From positions 1-64,000 of the forward strand of contig CALLUS010000005.1 in NCBI GenBank assembly GCA_938010435.1: a stretch of 64,000 bases of DNA, in the 5' to 3' direction. A program made the position numbers and the translations under genes. The notes under the pieces were generated by a model. The model was not told where the DNA came from and did not search any database. It worked only from the letters and a program-made list of their open reading frames with translations. This stretch comes from an uncultured Rhizobiaceae group bacterium (GTDB taxonomy: Bacteria; Pseudomonadota; Alphaproteobacteria; Rhizobiales; Rhizobiaceae). Positions 8,121-17,603 of the stretch are shown piece after piece (within the stretch, counting starts at the first letter, position 1; each line of letters begins with the position of its first letter).

Positions 8121-8761
8121 CTGCTGACCTCGCGAAACGAAGTGCCTTTGAAACACCGAATGGGATTGCCTCTTTCCAGTTGTTTGTGCAGTGCCGCCAT
8201 CTCGTTCGTTGAATCTGCCGTAGCTTGAATGTTCATCAGCATCATTTTGTCTGCCAAACGTCTCAAGGATATCTGCTTGTTGCGATGTTGCGAACGTTCA
8301 TCGCGGGACAACGCGACCATCCCCGTTGGAATATGGGTCACGCGCACAGCGCTATTGGTTGTATTCTGGTGCTGCCCACCGGGGCCGCCTGCACGAAACG
8401 TTTCAACTCTTAGATCATCAACGCGGATGGAGGCATCAATGACAGAAGATGGGGCTAGCAAGAACACACCCACAAACCAATTTTGGCGCTTGTGGTTTGG
8501 TCGAAACGAACTTTTACATTTCCATTGAATCGTGCCTGTCCATCGATATGCGAGTTTCTCACTTTCGTCGCCAGACAAGGTTATCAATGCAGAAGCAGGG
8601 TCCTTGTCTTTGTGAGGTTCTGGCAGGATCACATCAAAATGAACGCTTAGGTCTTTTGCTTCACGTTCAACCTCTTTGACAACAAGTGATACAGCGCGCC
8701 TACATTCTATCGGGCCATCACCGCTGGAAATGAGCAAACGAATTTCGTTTAAATTGTTCAT
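8117..8761 (-). CDS. prfH: Peptide chain release factor homologue PrfH
   Basis: A 214-residue class I release-factor homologue. It carries the catalytic GGQ motif in [19 protein letters not shown] (residues ~122-140) and the following basic helix, but lacks the domains that read stop codons in RF1/RF2. Family knowledge: PrfH releases the peptide from ribosomes whose 16S decoding centre has been cut by a ribotoxin, so that the partner RtcB can reseal the rRNA. Its ATG overlaps the RtcB stop as ATGA and its stop overlaps the AAA start, so all three are translationally coupled. The length fits the family (about 200-215). Confidence 0.88.
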   Translation of the reverse strand: MNNLNEIRLLISSGDGPIECRRAVSLVVKEVEREAKDLSVHFDVILPEPHKDKDPASALITLSGDESEKLAYRWTGTIQWKCKSSFRPNHKRQNWFVGVFLLAPSSVIDASIRVDDLRVETFRAGGPGGQHQNTTNSAVRVTHIPTGMVALSRDERSQHRNKQISLRRLADKMMLMNIQATADSTNEMAALHKQLERGNPIRCFKGTSFREVSR

Positions 8762-9951
8762 CGGTCACGCCTCCGTTGAAGAAGACGCTGCTGTTTGTCT
8801 TGTCGATCAGACGCGTCGTGAGCAGATGCTTTTTTGAAGGTAACCAGTGGCTTCAAAGAAACAACGGGTGTCGCTAAATTGGATTGCATGAGATCATCAA
8901 CAACAGCACGGGAATCCTTATAAGCTTGAGGAGCTTCCTCCAACAGCAACTGACGATCATCGCAAACAACACGCCCTCCAAATGATGTGCGCTCCAACTT
9001 GCTGCGATCCGACTTGGTGGAACCAACTCGACCCAGCATTGATTGCCGGTCATATTTTCGACCGGCACCATGTGACAAAGAATTTAGCGCTCGGTCAATT
9101 TGACCAGTGGGTTTCAAAAGATAGCTGAGTGCATCACGAGATCCTGCCAATGGCACCAAAGCAATGTCGGCCTTGGCAGCTCCTTTTCTGTGAAGATACA
9201 TTCCCTCATGGTTCTCGATGAGATTGTGCGGAGAATCCGCAATCAACTTTACAGAGGCACGCAAAGCTAATGCTGCGCGTTCCGCGATAAGTTTCCGATT
9301 GAGACAGGCCCATTCGACTGACCTGTCATGGTTTTTAAGATGGGCGTTGGCTTCAACGGTGTTAGCGGTCAGCCCTACCATATTGTTCTGAACGCCCCTG
9401 AAAACCTCAGCGCCCATAGAGCGTGAGCCAGAGTGAACGAGCAAAAGTACGCAGTTCTTCGAAAGTCCAACAGCACGGGCCGAAGTTTCATCAAAGATGC
9501 TGTCGACGGCCTGCAGTTCACAGAAGTGATTGCCGCCGCCAATAGTGCCCAATGAACGGTCATGGATGCTGGTTGGAAGCCCTGCATAACGGATTGCCTT
9601 TGGAATGTCTCCATCCCAAAGGCCTTCGAGTGTGCGCAGTTTCTCGGCGGCTTTTTCAACACGTATTTTACGCGCAGAAAGGTCCAACAGGAACAGTGAC
9701 ATCCCGCAACCAATATCGTTGCCAATGAGGTGCGGGTAGACGCGGTCTGCCAATATGGCACAACCAACCGGCCCGTACTTGCCGGGGTGTAAGTCAGGAA
9801 ATGCAGCGATTTTTTGAACGCCTTTTACGTTTGCGACCTGATCCAATTGATCAATAGCAATTCCTTCGATCCAAGAATGAGTAGAATGGAAAATGTTGAT
9901 GTGCGCAGCGCAATCAATATTGCGTGCGACATCCGAAAGAGGAGTGCCCAT
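8758..9951 (-). CDS. rtcB: RtcB-type RNA ligase (PrfH-associated RtcB2 group)
   Basis: A 397-residue 3'-phosphate/5'-hydroxyl RNA ligase. Mn-binding and active-site motifs are present: GNDIGCGMS (Cys ~81), [19 protein letters not shown] and [10 protein letters not shown] with the guanylylated His at residue 294. It joins 2',3'-cyclic-phosphate or 3'-phosphate ends to 5'-OH ends using GTP and Mn2+. It is first in an operon with prfH, the context of RtcB2 enzymes that reseal cleaved 16S rRNA. AAGG lies 9 bases before the ATG. Archease is absent. It faces the hen1-pnkp operon across a 411-base intergenic region. Confidence 0.92.
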   Translation of the reverse strand: MGTPLSDVARNIDCAAHINIFHSTHSWIEGIAIDQLDQVANVKGVQKIAAFPDLHPGKYGPVGCAILADRVYPHLIGNDIGCGMSLFLLDLSARKIRVEKAAEKLRTLEGLWDGDIPKAIRYAGLPTSIHDRSLGTIGGGNHFCELQAVDSIFDETSARAVGLSKNCVLLLVHSGSRSMGAEVFRGVQNNMVGLTANTVEANAHLKNHDRSVEWACLNRKLIAERAALALRASVKLIADSPHNLIENHEGMYLHRKGAAKADIALVPLAGSRDALSYLLKPTGQIDRALNSLSHGAGRKYDRQSMLGRVGSTKSDRSKLERTSFGGRVVCDDRQLLLEEAPQAYKDSRAVVDDLMQSNLATPVVSLKPLVTFKKASAHDASDRQDKQQRLLQRRRDR

Positions 9952-10362
9952 GTGGGAATACCTTTTGAAAACAGCTTAAGTTGGAGTCCAAGCGTTTGCT
10001 TGTCTCTTTTCATCCTGGCTGCTCCGTAAAGACGGTTTAGCGCAGGTTTGCTGCCCGTTTGGGCGCGGAGATCATGAAAGTCATGTCTATTGCCTCATAG
10101 TCAAAAGGTTGTGCTGGTTGTCAGCGAGTGCGGTGGATACTCGACGAATCTAAAATGCACAACATGTGTTTTGTAGTTTCGATCAAAACAGGGAATAGAT
10201 GAAACATTTATGCAACACTCAAAAAATTCAGAAAGAATAGTACCGCATTGGGTTTTTCATTAAATTCATTACCAGCGATCATATCTTTTCTTTACCTGTA
10301 TTGATTGATAATGGGTCAGTGGTTTTTACACGAATATTATTCGCAGTTAGATAGGTTTCGGC
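9952..10362. other. Divergent intergenic region between the two RNA-repair operons
   Basis: No ORF is credible here. A compact foldable stretch lies at about 10022-10070: outer arms CTCCG/CGGAG with inner hairpins GCAG/CTGC and CCC/GGG. It could be part of the rtcB leader RNA. The right part is AT-rich and should hold the hen1 promoter. No clear sigma-54 (-24/-12) element of the E. coli RtcR type was found. Confidence 0.45.
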
Positions 10363-11790
10363 ATGCAAATTGAAATTTCATTGCTCAAAGATGAGGGTGA
10401 TACCTATTCTGCGCAAGATTTAGGTTACCTGCTTCACAAACACCCAGCCAATGTACATGAGCGAGAAACAGGTGCGGGTAAGGCAGTCATTTTCTACAAC
10501 GAAGTTTCAGACGACCGAACGACTGCTGTATTGTATCTGGACATTGATCCTATTGCATTGGTTCGTGGAAAAAATCGATTTTCAGATGGGCCGCTTGCGC
10601 AATATGTGAACGATCGGCCGTATGTGGCTAACTCTTTTCTATCAGTTGCGATGAGCAAGTCGTTCGGTCAGTCAATGTCTGGTAAGTCGAAGAGTCGTCA
10701 AGAATTGGCCGATAGATCTCTTCCGTTTGAGGCACGTGTAACTCCTGTTGGAGCGTCTGGTGGTATTGAAGTGATTAAGTCTCTTTTTGAACCACTTGGA
10801 TATACAATCGAAGCGGTCTCTTTGTCTGGTGATGAAGCTCGGGGCATCTTTGATCTAAAGCTCAAAGGCAATGTACGTCTCTGTGATCTGCTGAATCATC
10901 TCTATGTTTTGGTTCCCGTTTTAGACAACGCCAAACACTATTGGATCGACAAAGACGAGATTGATAAGTTGTTGGCAAAGGGCGAAGGGTGGTTGGCTGA
11001 CCATCCGGCAAAAGAGTTGATTGCGCGCCGGGCACTAAAACATAGAAGGGCTTTGGCCAATGATGCCCTTGGTCGGTTGGCTGATGATTCAGAAACTGCA
11101 GATGATGCTTCAGAAACCGTTGAAAGAGAAAGGAAATTGCAACCAGAAGAGGCTCTTGAGAAACCGATCAGGTTGCATGACCTTCGTTTGGATACGGTTG
11201 CGGCACTCTTGAAACAACGCGGCGTTAGCAGTGTTCTTGATCTTGGATGCGGTGAAGGCAGATTGCTGCAAAGGCTAATCAAAGAACGTGGATTGGATAA
11301 GTTGGTCGGGGTTGATCCTTCCGTTGTTTCTTTGGAAAGAGCAGCTAAAAAACTGCACTTGGAAGAAGCCGGTGACGCGATGCGCGAGCGCGTGAAGTTG
11401 CAGATGGGAAGTCTAACCTATGCTGATCGTAGATGGCATAACTTTGATGCAGCAACACTTGTAGAAGTGATTGAACATATCGATCCAACACGTTTGGCAT
11501 CATTGGCATTGTCTCTGTTTGGAGATGCTGCACCAGGGATTGTTGTCATCACTACTCCAAACCAAGAGTACAATAAATTGTTTGAAGGCATGGAACCTGG
11601 TTCAATGCGACATTCAGATCACAGGTTTGAGTGGAGCCGGGAAGAGTTCCAAAGTTGGTGCAAACCTGTCGCGGAAACCCACGGCTATTCAGTGGAATTT
11701 TCACCGCTGGGACCATTGGATGCTGAGTTTGGTGCGCCTTCACAAATGGCCGTGTTTGAACGGCAAGATCGAATTGGAGCGTCGTCATGA
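10363..11790 (+). CDS. hen1: Bacterial Hen1, RNA 3'-terminal ribose 2'-O-methyltransferase
   Basis: A 475-residue protein with the bacterial Hen1 layout. The N-terminal domain (1-~240), which in characterised homologues binds Pnkp and activates its ligase, starts MQIEISLLKDEG. The C-terminal methyltransferase (~270-470) has SAM motif VLDLGCGEGRLLQ (~289) and the metal-binding EVIEHID (~367), plus downstream TTPNQEYN and RHSDHRFEW. It methylates the 2'-OH at the 3' end of a cleaved RNA so that the repaired RNA resists the same ribotoxin. The ATG has AGG 9 bases upstream. Its stop overlaps the pnkp start as ATGA. Confidence 0.93.
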   Translation: MQIEISLLKDEGDTYSAQDLGYLLHKHPANVHERETGAGKAVIFYNEVSDDRTTAVLYLDIDPIALVRGKNRFSDGPLAQYVNDRPYVANSFLSVAMSKSFGQSMSGKSKSRQELADRSLPFEARVTPVGASGGIEVIKSLFEPLGYTIEAVSLSGDEARGIFDLKLKGNVRLCDLLNHLYVLVPVLDNAKHYWIDKDEIDKLLAKGEGWLADHPAKELIARRALKHRRALANDALGRLADDSETADDASETVERERKLQPEEALEKPIRLHDLRLDTVAALLKQRGVSSVLDLGCGEGRLLQRLIKERGLDKLVGVDPSVVSLERAAKKLHLEEAGDAMRERVKLQMGSLTYADRRWHNFDAATLVEVIEHIDPTRLASLALSLFGDAAPGIVVITTPNQEYNKLFEGMEPGSMRHSDHRFEWSREEFQSWCKPVAETHGYSVEFSPLGPLDAEFGAPSQMAVFERQDRIGASS

Positions 11791-14339
11791 AACTCTCACT
11801 TCCTGACTTTGCACTTGTTGTTCTTATTGGACCTACTGGGTCTGGTAAGTCGTCTTTCGCACGGAAGCATTTTCTAGATACTGAGGTAATTTCTTCTGAT
11901 CACTGTCGTGCTTTGGTGTCGGATGACGAAACTGACCAAACATGTACTGGTGATGCATTTGAATTGCTCAGCCAGATGGCTGGCATTCGCCTTCGTAGGC
12001 GCAAGTTGACAGTTATTGATGCAACCTCAGTGAATCGTGAGGATAGAGCGAAGTTGGTCAAGCTTGCGCGTCAATATCATGCATTGCCAGTGGCGTTGGT
12101 GTTGAACATTGAACCAGAGGTTTGCCACGAGAGAAACAAAGGTCGTGACAACAGAGACTTTGGTATCCACGTTCCAAGAAATCACTCACGCGCACTGCGC
12201 AGAGGTTTGCGAGGGCTTCAAAAGGAAGGGTTTCGACAAACCCAGATCATGAGAACGCCTGAAGATGTTGATGCTCTTGAGATCGTACGCACACCACTTT
12301 GGACGGATCAGCGAAGCCTAAAAGGTCCATTTGATATCATTGGGGATCTGCATGGTTGCTTCGATGAACTCGGTGAGTTGCTTCAAAATCTCGGTTATGA
12401 GCTGGATACTATGCCGACCGAACCTGAAGCATTGTTCAGCGCGAGGCACCCTGAGGGACGCACTGCTTTTTTTGTTGGTGACATTACAGATCGTGGCCCA
12501 AGAAACCTTGATTGCCTTCGTCTCGTAATGGGCATGTGTGCGGAAGGAACTGCACAATGCGTTATGGGCAATCATGATTTTAAATTGAGCAAATGGTTGA
12601 AAGGTCGAGACGTAAAGTTAACCCACGGCCTAGACCTGACCGTTGCTGAGTTAGAAAACACTTCCGAAGAGTTTCGCAAACAGGCAACAGAATTCGTATT
12701 CAACCTCCGCTCTCACGCATGGTTGGCAAAGGGCAAGTTGGTGATTGCCCATGCTGGTTTGAAGCAAGAGATGCATGGACGAGGATCGGGTGCAGTACGG
12801 ACATTCGCAATGTTTGGCGAAACCACAGGTGAGATTGATGAATTTGGATTGCCCGTTCGTTTGGAGTGGGCGAGGGAGTATCGTGGAGATGCCGAAGTCG
12901 TTTACGGGCATACGCCTATGGTTGAGGCAGAGTGGCTCAACAATACCCTTTGCATAGACACGGGGTGCGTCTTTGGTGGCAAGATGACTGCTCTGCGTTG
13001 GCCCGAACGGGAAACTGTGTCGGTACAAGCAAAACGACAATATTCAGAACCAGCCAAACCGTTAGATTCTGGCGATGGTCGCTCAGCGCAACAAGACAAT
13101 GACCGCTTGCTCTACTTTGACGACTTCGCTGTGAAACGTCGTATTGAAACCCGTTTTAAGAGCACAGTTCTCATACCAGAACAAAACAGTCTCGCAGCCT
13201 TGGAGGTTGTGAGCAGGTTCGCGGTAGATCCACGTTGGCTGGTATATGTTCCACCAACAATGGCAGCTTCCCCAACAGCTGCAGATGAAGGATTTCTTGA
13301 GCGTCCTGAAATGGCACTCAATTTCTATGCCAGTCGGGGAGTGACGGATCTGATCGTAGAAGAAAAGCACATGGGATCTCGGGCAATCATTGTGCTTGCA
13401 AAGAGCAAGGGCGCTGCGCGGTCTCACTTTGGCGTCGAAGATGATAAGGCAGGTGTCATTTACACCCGCACGGGGCGTCCTTTCTTCAAAGATGAAGCAC
13501 AAGAAGCTGAAGTCATTCAACGCATCACAAAGGCGATGGAAACGTCAGGCCTATGGGACGAATTGTCATCCGATTGGATGGTTTTAGACGCAGAACTGAT
13601 GCCTTGGTCGGCAAAGGCACAGGAACTGTTGAATCGCCAATATCATCCTACTCATGCGGCTGCTTTGGAATCTGCAAACGCGTTGCTTGAAGCCATTTCT
13701 TCCGCAGGCAATTCGCCTGAACTTGAGGCACTCAAAGTCACCGCAACCATTCGCAAAGACAATGCAATTCGTATGGCGCAAACCATTGATGGTTATTGCT
13801 GGTCCGCCGAGACTATTGATGATTTTCGAATTGCTCCATTTCATATTTTGGCAGCGGAAGGTCGGGTGTTTTCGAACAAAACACACGTTTGGCACATGGA
13901 AACCCTTACAAAACTAGCCGCTGCTGATCCGATTATTCAGACGACTGGTTGGAAGCAGATCGATCCAACTGACGGAAAGCAATGTCAGCAAGTGATCAAG
14001 TGGTGGTTGGAACACACAGAAGCCGGAGGCGAAGGCATGGTGGTCAAACCGAATGCCTTTTTAGTTTCGGGAGAAAAAGGTTTGATCCAACCGGCCATGA
14101 AGGTGAGGGGGCGCAACTATCTCCGCATTATTTATGGTCCGGATTACGACATGCCTGGAAATATTGAACGATTGCGGGAGAGAGGTTTGGCAAGGAAATT
14201 CTCACTAGCAGAACGAGAGTTCAAACTTGGGTTGGAAGGTCTGCACCGGTTTGTAGAAAAGCAACCTTTGTCCAAAGTGCATGAATGCGCACTTGGCGTC
14301 TTAGCACTGGAGAGCGAACCAGTTGATCCACGTCTTTGA
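11787..14339 (+). CDS. pnkp: Polynucleotide kinase-phosphatase-ligase Pnkp
   Basis: An 850-residue three-domain repair enzyme. The N-terminal kinase has P-loop GPTGSGKSSFARKHF (~13-27). The central calcineurin-type phosphatase has DIIGDLHGCFDE (~183), GDITDRGP, VMGNHD and a later IAHAG. The C-terminal adenylyltransferase has EEKHMGSRA with the predicted AMP-accepting Lys527. It heals 5'-OH and 2',3'-cyclic-phosphate ends and seals them with Hen1, acting on tRNAs cut by ribotoxins. The length is near the family's usual ~850, and all three active sites look intact. It is translationally coupled to hen1. Confidence 0.94.
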   Translation: MKLSLPDFALVVLIGPTGSGKSSFARKHFLDTEVISSDHCRALVSDDETDQTCTGDAFELLSQMAGIRLRRRKLTVIDATSVNREDRAKLVKLARQYHALPVALVLNIEPEVCHERNKGRDNRDFGIHVPRNHSRALRRGLRGLQKEGFRQTQIMRTPEDVDALEIVRTPLWTDQRSLKGPFDIIGDLHGCFDELGELLQNLGYELDTMPTEPEALFSARHPEGRTAFFVGDITDRGPRNLDCLRLVMGMCAEGTAQCVMGNHDFKLSKWLKGRDVKLTHGLDLTVAELENTSEEFRKQATEFVFNLRSHAWLAKGKLVIAHAGLKQEMHGRGSGAVRTFAMFGETTGEIDEFGLPVRLEWAREYRGDAEVVYGHTPMVEAEWLNNTLCIDTGCVFGGKMTALRWPERETVSVQAKRQYSEPAKPLDSGDGRSAQQDNDRLLYFDDFAVKRRIETRFKSTVLIPEQNSLAALEVVSRFAVDPRWLVYVPPTMAASPTAADEGFLERPEMALNFYASRGVTDLIVEEKHMGSRAIIVLAKSKGAARSHFGVEDDKAGVIYTRTGRPFFKDEAQEAEVIQRITKAMETSGLWDELSSDWMVLDAELMPWSAKAQELLNRQYHPTHAAALESANALLEAISSAGNSPELEALKVTATIRKDNAIRMAQTIDGYCWSAETIDDFRIAPFHILAAEGRVFSNKTHVWHMETLTKLAAADPIIQTTGWKQIDPTDGKQCQQVIKWWLEHTEAGGEGMVVKPNAFLVSGEKGLIQPAMKVRGRNYLRIIYGPDYDMPGNIERLRERGLARKFSLAEREFKLGLEGLHRFVEKQPLSKVHECALGVLALESEPVDPRL

Positions 14340-14408
14340 GTAAGCCGAGGGCGTGGTTACTCAGGTCTGCTACTGAGCATTTTTAGGCACACGGAGTTCA
14401 CAAAGATA

Positions 14409-14678
14409 ATGCGAGAAGAATTGGTCGAAATATACAGTGATGAAACAAGTGCAGCGGTAATCAGACACCCTGATCGAAAGTTCCCGGGTGTTTTGCTGCA
14501 GGGCGACACACTCCATTCAATGTGCCAGCAGGCGGACACCGCATTGGCAAAACTGGACCGAAGTTCTGACGCCTACAATGAACTTAATGAGATTAGAAAT
14601 ACACTTTGGTCATTGCAGACGCATTACAAAACGACGCTGGTCGAACACGATTTGACGATGCCGTTTTCGGAGCAATGA
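14409..14678 (+). CDS. Small DUF6959-like protein downstream of pnkp
   Basis: An 89-residue cytoplasmic protein, 69 bases after pnkp and on the same strand. The central segment AAVIRHPDRKFPGVLLQGD and the helical C-terminus (NELNEIRNTLWSLQTHY) resemble the short family I know as DUF6959, which has no assigned function. That recognition is from memory and needs a profile search. It may be the last gene of the hen1-pnkp transcript. No membrane segment or catalytic motif is seen. Confidence 0.6.
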   Translation: MREELVEIYSDETSAAVIRHPDRKFPGVLLQGDTLHSMCQQADTALAKLDRSSDAYNELNEIRNTLWSLQTHYKTTLVEHDLTMPFSEQ

Positions 14679-14794
14679 TTCAGCACAATCGGCGTCTGTT
14701 TTAAGGTCAGAGACATACGTCGGAATCTCTAAATTGCATTTCAAACAAACATAATGAATGTATGCTTCCAACTCACTTTCGATAGGCTGACGGA

Positions 14795-15124
14795 TCACTT
14801 GCTCATCTCTGACAACATGAGTTTTAACGAGTTTAGATCCGAAATTTTTTGATCAACTTCAGATAGCTTTTGTTTAGCAATCTCTCTCAATTCAATTTTG
14901 TCGTGCTCTTCATTATGTTCCAGTGACAAAAGCAAACGACAGTCCTCAACTGAAAAGCCAAGGTTGCGACATACTTTTAAAAATTGAAGCCTTTGAATAT
15001 TGCCTTCGGAATAAACACGATAACCGTTGGCTGAACGATCAGGTGCGACCAACTCGATATCTTCATAATATCGGAGCGTTTCGGGCAATAATCCCGTTAG
15101 CTTTGCTGCTTGTCCGATATTCAT
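14795..15124 (-). CDS. MerR-family transcriptional regulator lacking the metal-binding loop
   Basis: A 109-residue protein. The N-terminal MerR winged helix is clear (MNIGQAAKLTGL, LRYYEDIELV, NGYRVYSEGNIQRLQFLK), followed by the dimerisation coiled coil (~75-105). It ends exactly where CueR/HmrR proteins continue into the C-x7-8-C metal loop, so it has no visible metal site. It may be truncated or respond to another signal. The start at 15124 has AAGGAA 9 bases upstream. It also lies downstream of a MerR-type promoter at 15152-15182 that would put 15151 (an alternative ATG) at or before the transcript start. Confidence 0.8.
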   Translation of the reverse strand: MNIGQAAKLTGLLPETLRYYEDIELVAPDRSANGYRVYSEGNIQRLQFLKVCRNLGFSVEDCRLLLSLEHNEEHDKIELREIAKQKLSEVDQKISDLNSLKLMLSEMSK

Positions 15125-15151
15125 TTTCAAGGTTTCCTTACCAGCATCCAA

Positions 15152-15182
15152 TGTTTACACATTCTAATGACTAGAAGGTCAA
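15152..15182 (-). promoter_or_regulatory. MerR-type autoregulatory promoter with 19-bp spacer
   Basis: On the minus strand TTGACC (15182-15177) and TAAACA (15157-15152) are 19 bp apart, the over-long spacing that MerR-family activators correct. The spacer holds an imperfect dyad CTTCTAGTCATTAGAATG, much like CueR/HmrR boxes. Its only visible target is the merR-like gene itself. Confidence 0.65.
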
Positions 15183-15445
15183 GTTTTCAAAATGCGAAAC
15201 CCTCAAAACTAAATGTAGATATTGCGTCGATCTGCGATTTGATCCTAGCCACTTCCAATCAAGATTCCTGAATCACGCAATGGAAGTTTACCTTCTTGAC
15301 TTAATGTTCTTGATATGTTCCCTTTCAAATAAGTTCTTCCATAGAAGCGCTCCTAAGTTGGCCCATTTGGTTTTTACCAGTCGCCAACTCTCAAATTTAT
15401 CGAAAACTAGAGTTCAGGATCCTTGATCCTGATAGGAGTAAAGTT

Positions 15446-17593
15446 ATGGCCAAAGCCAAGAATACAACCCATTTACAAACATCTGAAACCAAACCAAAGG
15501 ACCTATTGGCCCGAGCATTTTTGGATATTCTAACCGACCGACAGGGTGCCAAGCCGAACCGGATGTTGAAAACGCATGATACAGACGAACATCATGAAAA
15601 TGAGCTGATCCTTGATGTTCTCGATGATCTAACCGACGAAGCTAATTCAGAGCCAGTTCGGATACAGCCACAGATAGCTGCGGCCGCCGTGCTTGTCGCG
15701 CGAGCAATTGAAACCTCGCCGGGTTTAATCCGTCAACTCAAACGACAAATGACATTTGTTACACTTCATGTTCCTGATGCTGATTATCTATTGCCTATTC
15801 AGCAGGTTTTTGTCGATTGCGCTCTTCCTCAACTGCCACCGAGGCCTGATTTTGTTTCCAGAAGCAGGGAACGTAAAACTGAAATCACATCCTTCAAGAT
15901 TGAAGGTCGATATGCATTTTGCATTCGAGATGGTAGCGCCAAGAACCACAACTCAATGACTGGAAACGAAGAAATCACGGAACAGGTGTTCGAGGGTAAG
16001 ACAGTGATTGGCATCTCTACCGATCCCAAACGATACCTTCCGCGTGATTTAATGCGTGTCGCAGAGCACCATCTAAGGTTACCAACATTGGACTTGTCAG
16101 CGCTCAATCTAATCATTGAAGCGACGACCGGAAAGCCAAGCAATGTTGAGTTCGATGAAAAGCTTTTGCGTCTGGTCACTTCAGCTGACCTGTCTTTGGC
16201 CATTCGGCGGGAATTCACCCCAGAAGAATGCGTCCACAAACTTCGAGAGATCATTGAGAAGAAGGATGAGTTCTCGCTAGCAGGCCCTAAACTTGAGGAA
16301 ATGTTCGGGTTTGGCACCGCGAAAGAATGGGGCCTGAACCTCGTATCTGACATGGAGGAATACAAAGAGGGAAACCTCAGTTGGTCTGAGTTTGATCACC
16401 GAGGATTGCTGTTATCGGGCGTTCCAGGAACAGGTAAAACTTCATTTGCGCGCGCCTTAGCCAAGTCTGCCAACGTGCCTATTGTGGCGACAAGTGTCTC
16501 GCAATGGAACGCTGAGGGAGATCATTTGGGCCACACTTTGATGGCAATGCGGAATGCGTTCCAAAGAGCGCAGCAGCTGGCGCCTTGTCTCTTGTTTATT
16601 GATGAAATCGATGGGATTTCATCCAGGGATAATCTGGACACTCGGTATCGAGAATACTGGGCCCAGGTCGTCAATCAACTTCTCGAATTGCTGCAGGGCT
16701 TTGAAGAGCGGACAGGGGTTGTGGTTCTTGGCGCCACCAACCATCCAGAAAAGATCGATCCCGCGGTCCTTCGCGCTGGCAGGCTTGACCGCATTATTCA
16801 AATCGATTTGCCTGATACAGAAGCTATGCACGAAATCTATCGTTTCTACCTCGCCGATTCATTGGGCGAAACTGAACTGATGCCTTTGGCGACCGCTTCA
16901 AGAGGCAAGTCTGGTGCCGATGTTGAGGCATACGTATCCAGAGCCAAAGCTAAGGCTCGACGTGAAAAACGCACCATGGTGTTGACCGATATCATGTTCG
17001 AAATCCGGGCAGGTCGCCCCGAATATCCCAAAGAAATCATGCGATGCATTGCTGTTCATGAGGCTGGCCATGCCGTTGCCAATCTGCACTTTAACATTGG
17101 AGCGCTGAAAAGCGTTGAAATCAGTGCAGCTGGCGGCGCAACAGTCCATCAAACGGAACGGCACAGCTTTCTTCAAAGCAAAGCCTGTGATGATTTCCTC
17201 GTGATCTTGATGTGTGGAGCTGCGGCTGAAGAAGTTATAATTGGATCCACTACTATTGGCAGTTCGTATGGACCCAATAATGATCTTCAAAAAGCCACTG
17301 AGCTGGCGATACAATTGGAGATGGCATGGCAAATTGGGAAGCCTGCGCCACTCACAATGTCATTGCCTGAAGAGAGATTGATAACTGCTCTGCCGGAACT
17401 TCGGGGGAGGGTGCAGCAACGTCTCAACAAGGCGGCAGAAGCGGCGAGGGCACTCATCAAGTCGAAACGAGATCAAGTTGAACTCATCGCCGATGAGTTG
17501 GAGCGGCGCCATTACCTTTCAGGGGACGAAGTCTCTCAGATTTTGACCCGAGGCTTGTCGATAGACGTTGAAACGCGTCACGAAGCAGCTTGA
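15446..17593 (+). CDS. Soluble FtsH-like AAA ATPase with M41 metalloprotease domain
   Basis: A 715-residue protein. The AAA module has Walker A LSGVPGTGKTSFARALA (~323-339), Walker B CLLFIDEIDG (~388) and the second region GATNHPEKIDPAVLR. The M41 peptidase has the zinc motif HEAGH (His538, Glu539, His542) and NNDLQKATELA with the third ligand Asp. Unlike housekeeping FtsH there are no N-terminal membrane helices; residues 1-~280 form a different, unassigned region. Such proteins occur in mobile islands as ATP-driven proteases of unknown substrates. AGGAG lies 7 bases before the ATG. A small gene follows 10 bases downstream. Confidence 0.88.
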   Translation: MAKAKNTTHLQTSETKPKDLLARAFLDILTDRQGAKPNRMLKTHDTDEHHENELILDVLDDLTDEANSEPVRIQPQIAAAAVLVARAIETSPGLIRQLKRQMTFVTLHVPDADYLLPIQQVFVDCALPQLPPRPDFVSRSRERKTEITSFKIEGRYAFCIRDGSAKNHNSMTGNEEITEQVFEGKTVIGISTDPKRYLPRDLMRVAEHHLRLPTLDLSALNLIIEATTGKPSNVEFDEKLLRLVTSADLSLAIRREFTPEECVHKLREIIEKKDEFSLAGPKLEEMFGFGTAKEWGLNLVSDMEEYKEGNLSWSEFDHRGLLLSGVPGTGKTSFARALAKSANVPIVATSVSQWNAEGDHLGHTLMAMRNAFQRAQQLAPCLLFIDEIDGISSRDNLDTRYREYWAQVVNQLLELLQGFEERTGVVVLGATNHPEKIDPAVLRAGRLDRIIQIDLPDTEAMHEIYRFYLADSLGETELMPLATASRGKSGADVEAYVSRAKAKARREKRTMVLTDIMFEIRAGRPEYPKEIMRCIAVHEAGHAVANLHFNIGALKSVEISAAGGATVHQTERHSFLQSKACDDFLVILMCGAAAEEVIIGSTTIGSSYGPNNDLQKATELAIQLEMAWQIGKPAPLTMSLPEERLITALPELRGRVQQRLNKAAEAARALIKSKRDQVELIADELERRHYLSGDEVSQILTRGLSIDVETRHEAA

Positions 17594-17603
17594 GGTGGAT
17601 GTC

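Noticed and set aside
14610-14798. A 62-codon frame with CLKC, downstream of the MerR gene and overlapping its stop as GTGA
   Set aside because: It runs antisense into the DUF6959-like gene and does not supply the expected MerR metal loop. I could not make it a convincing missing C-terminus.
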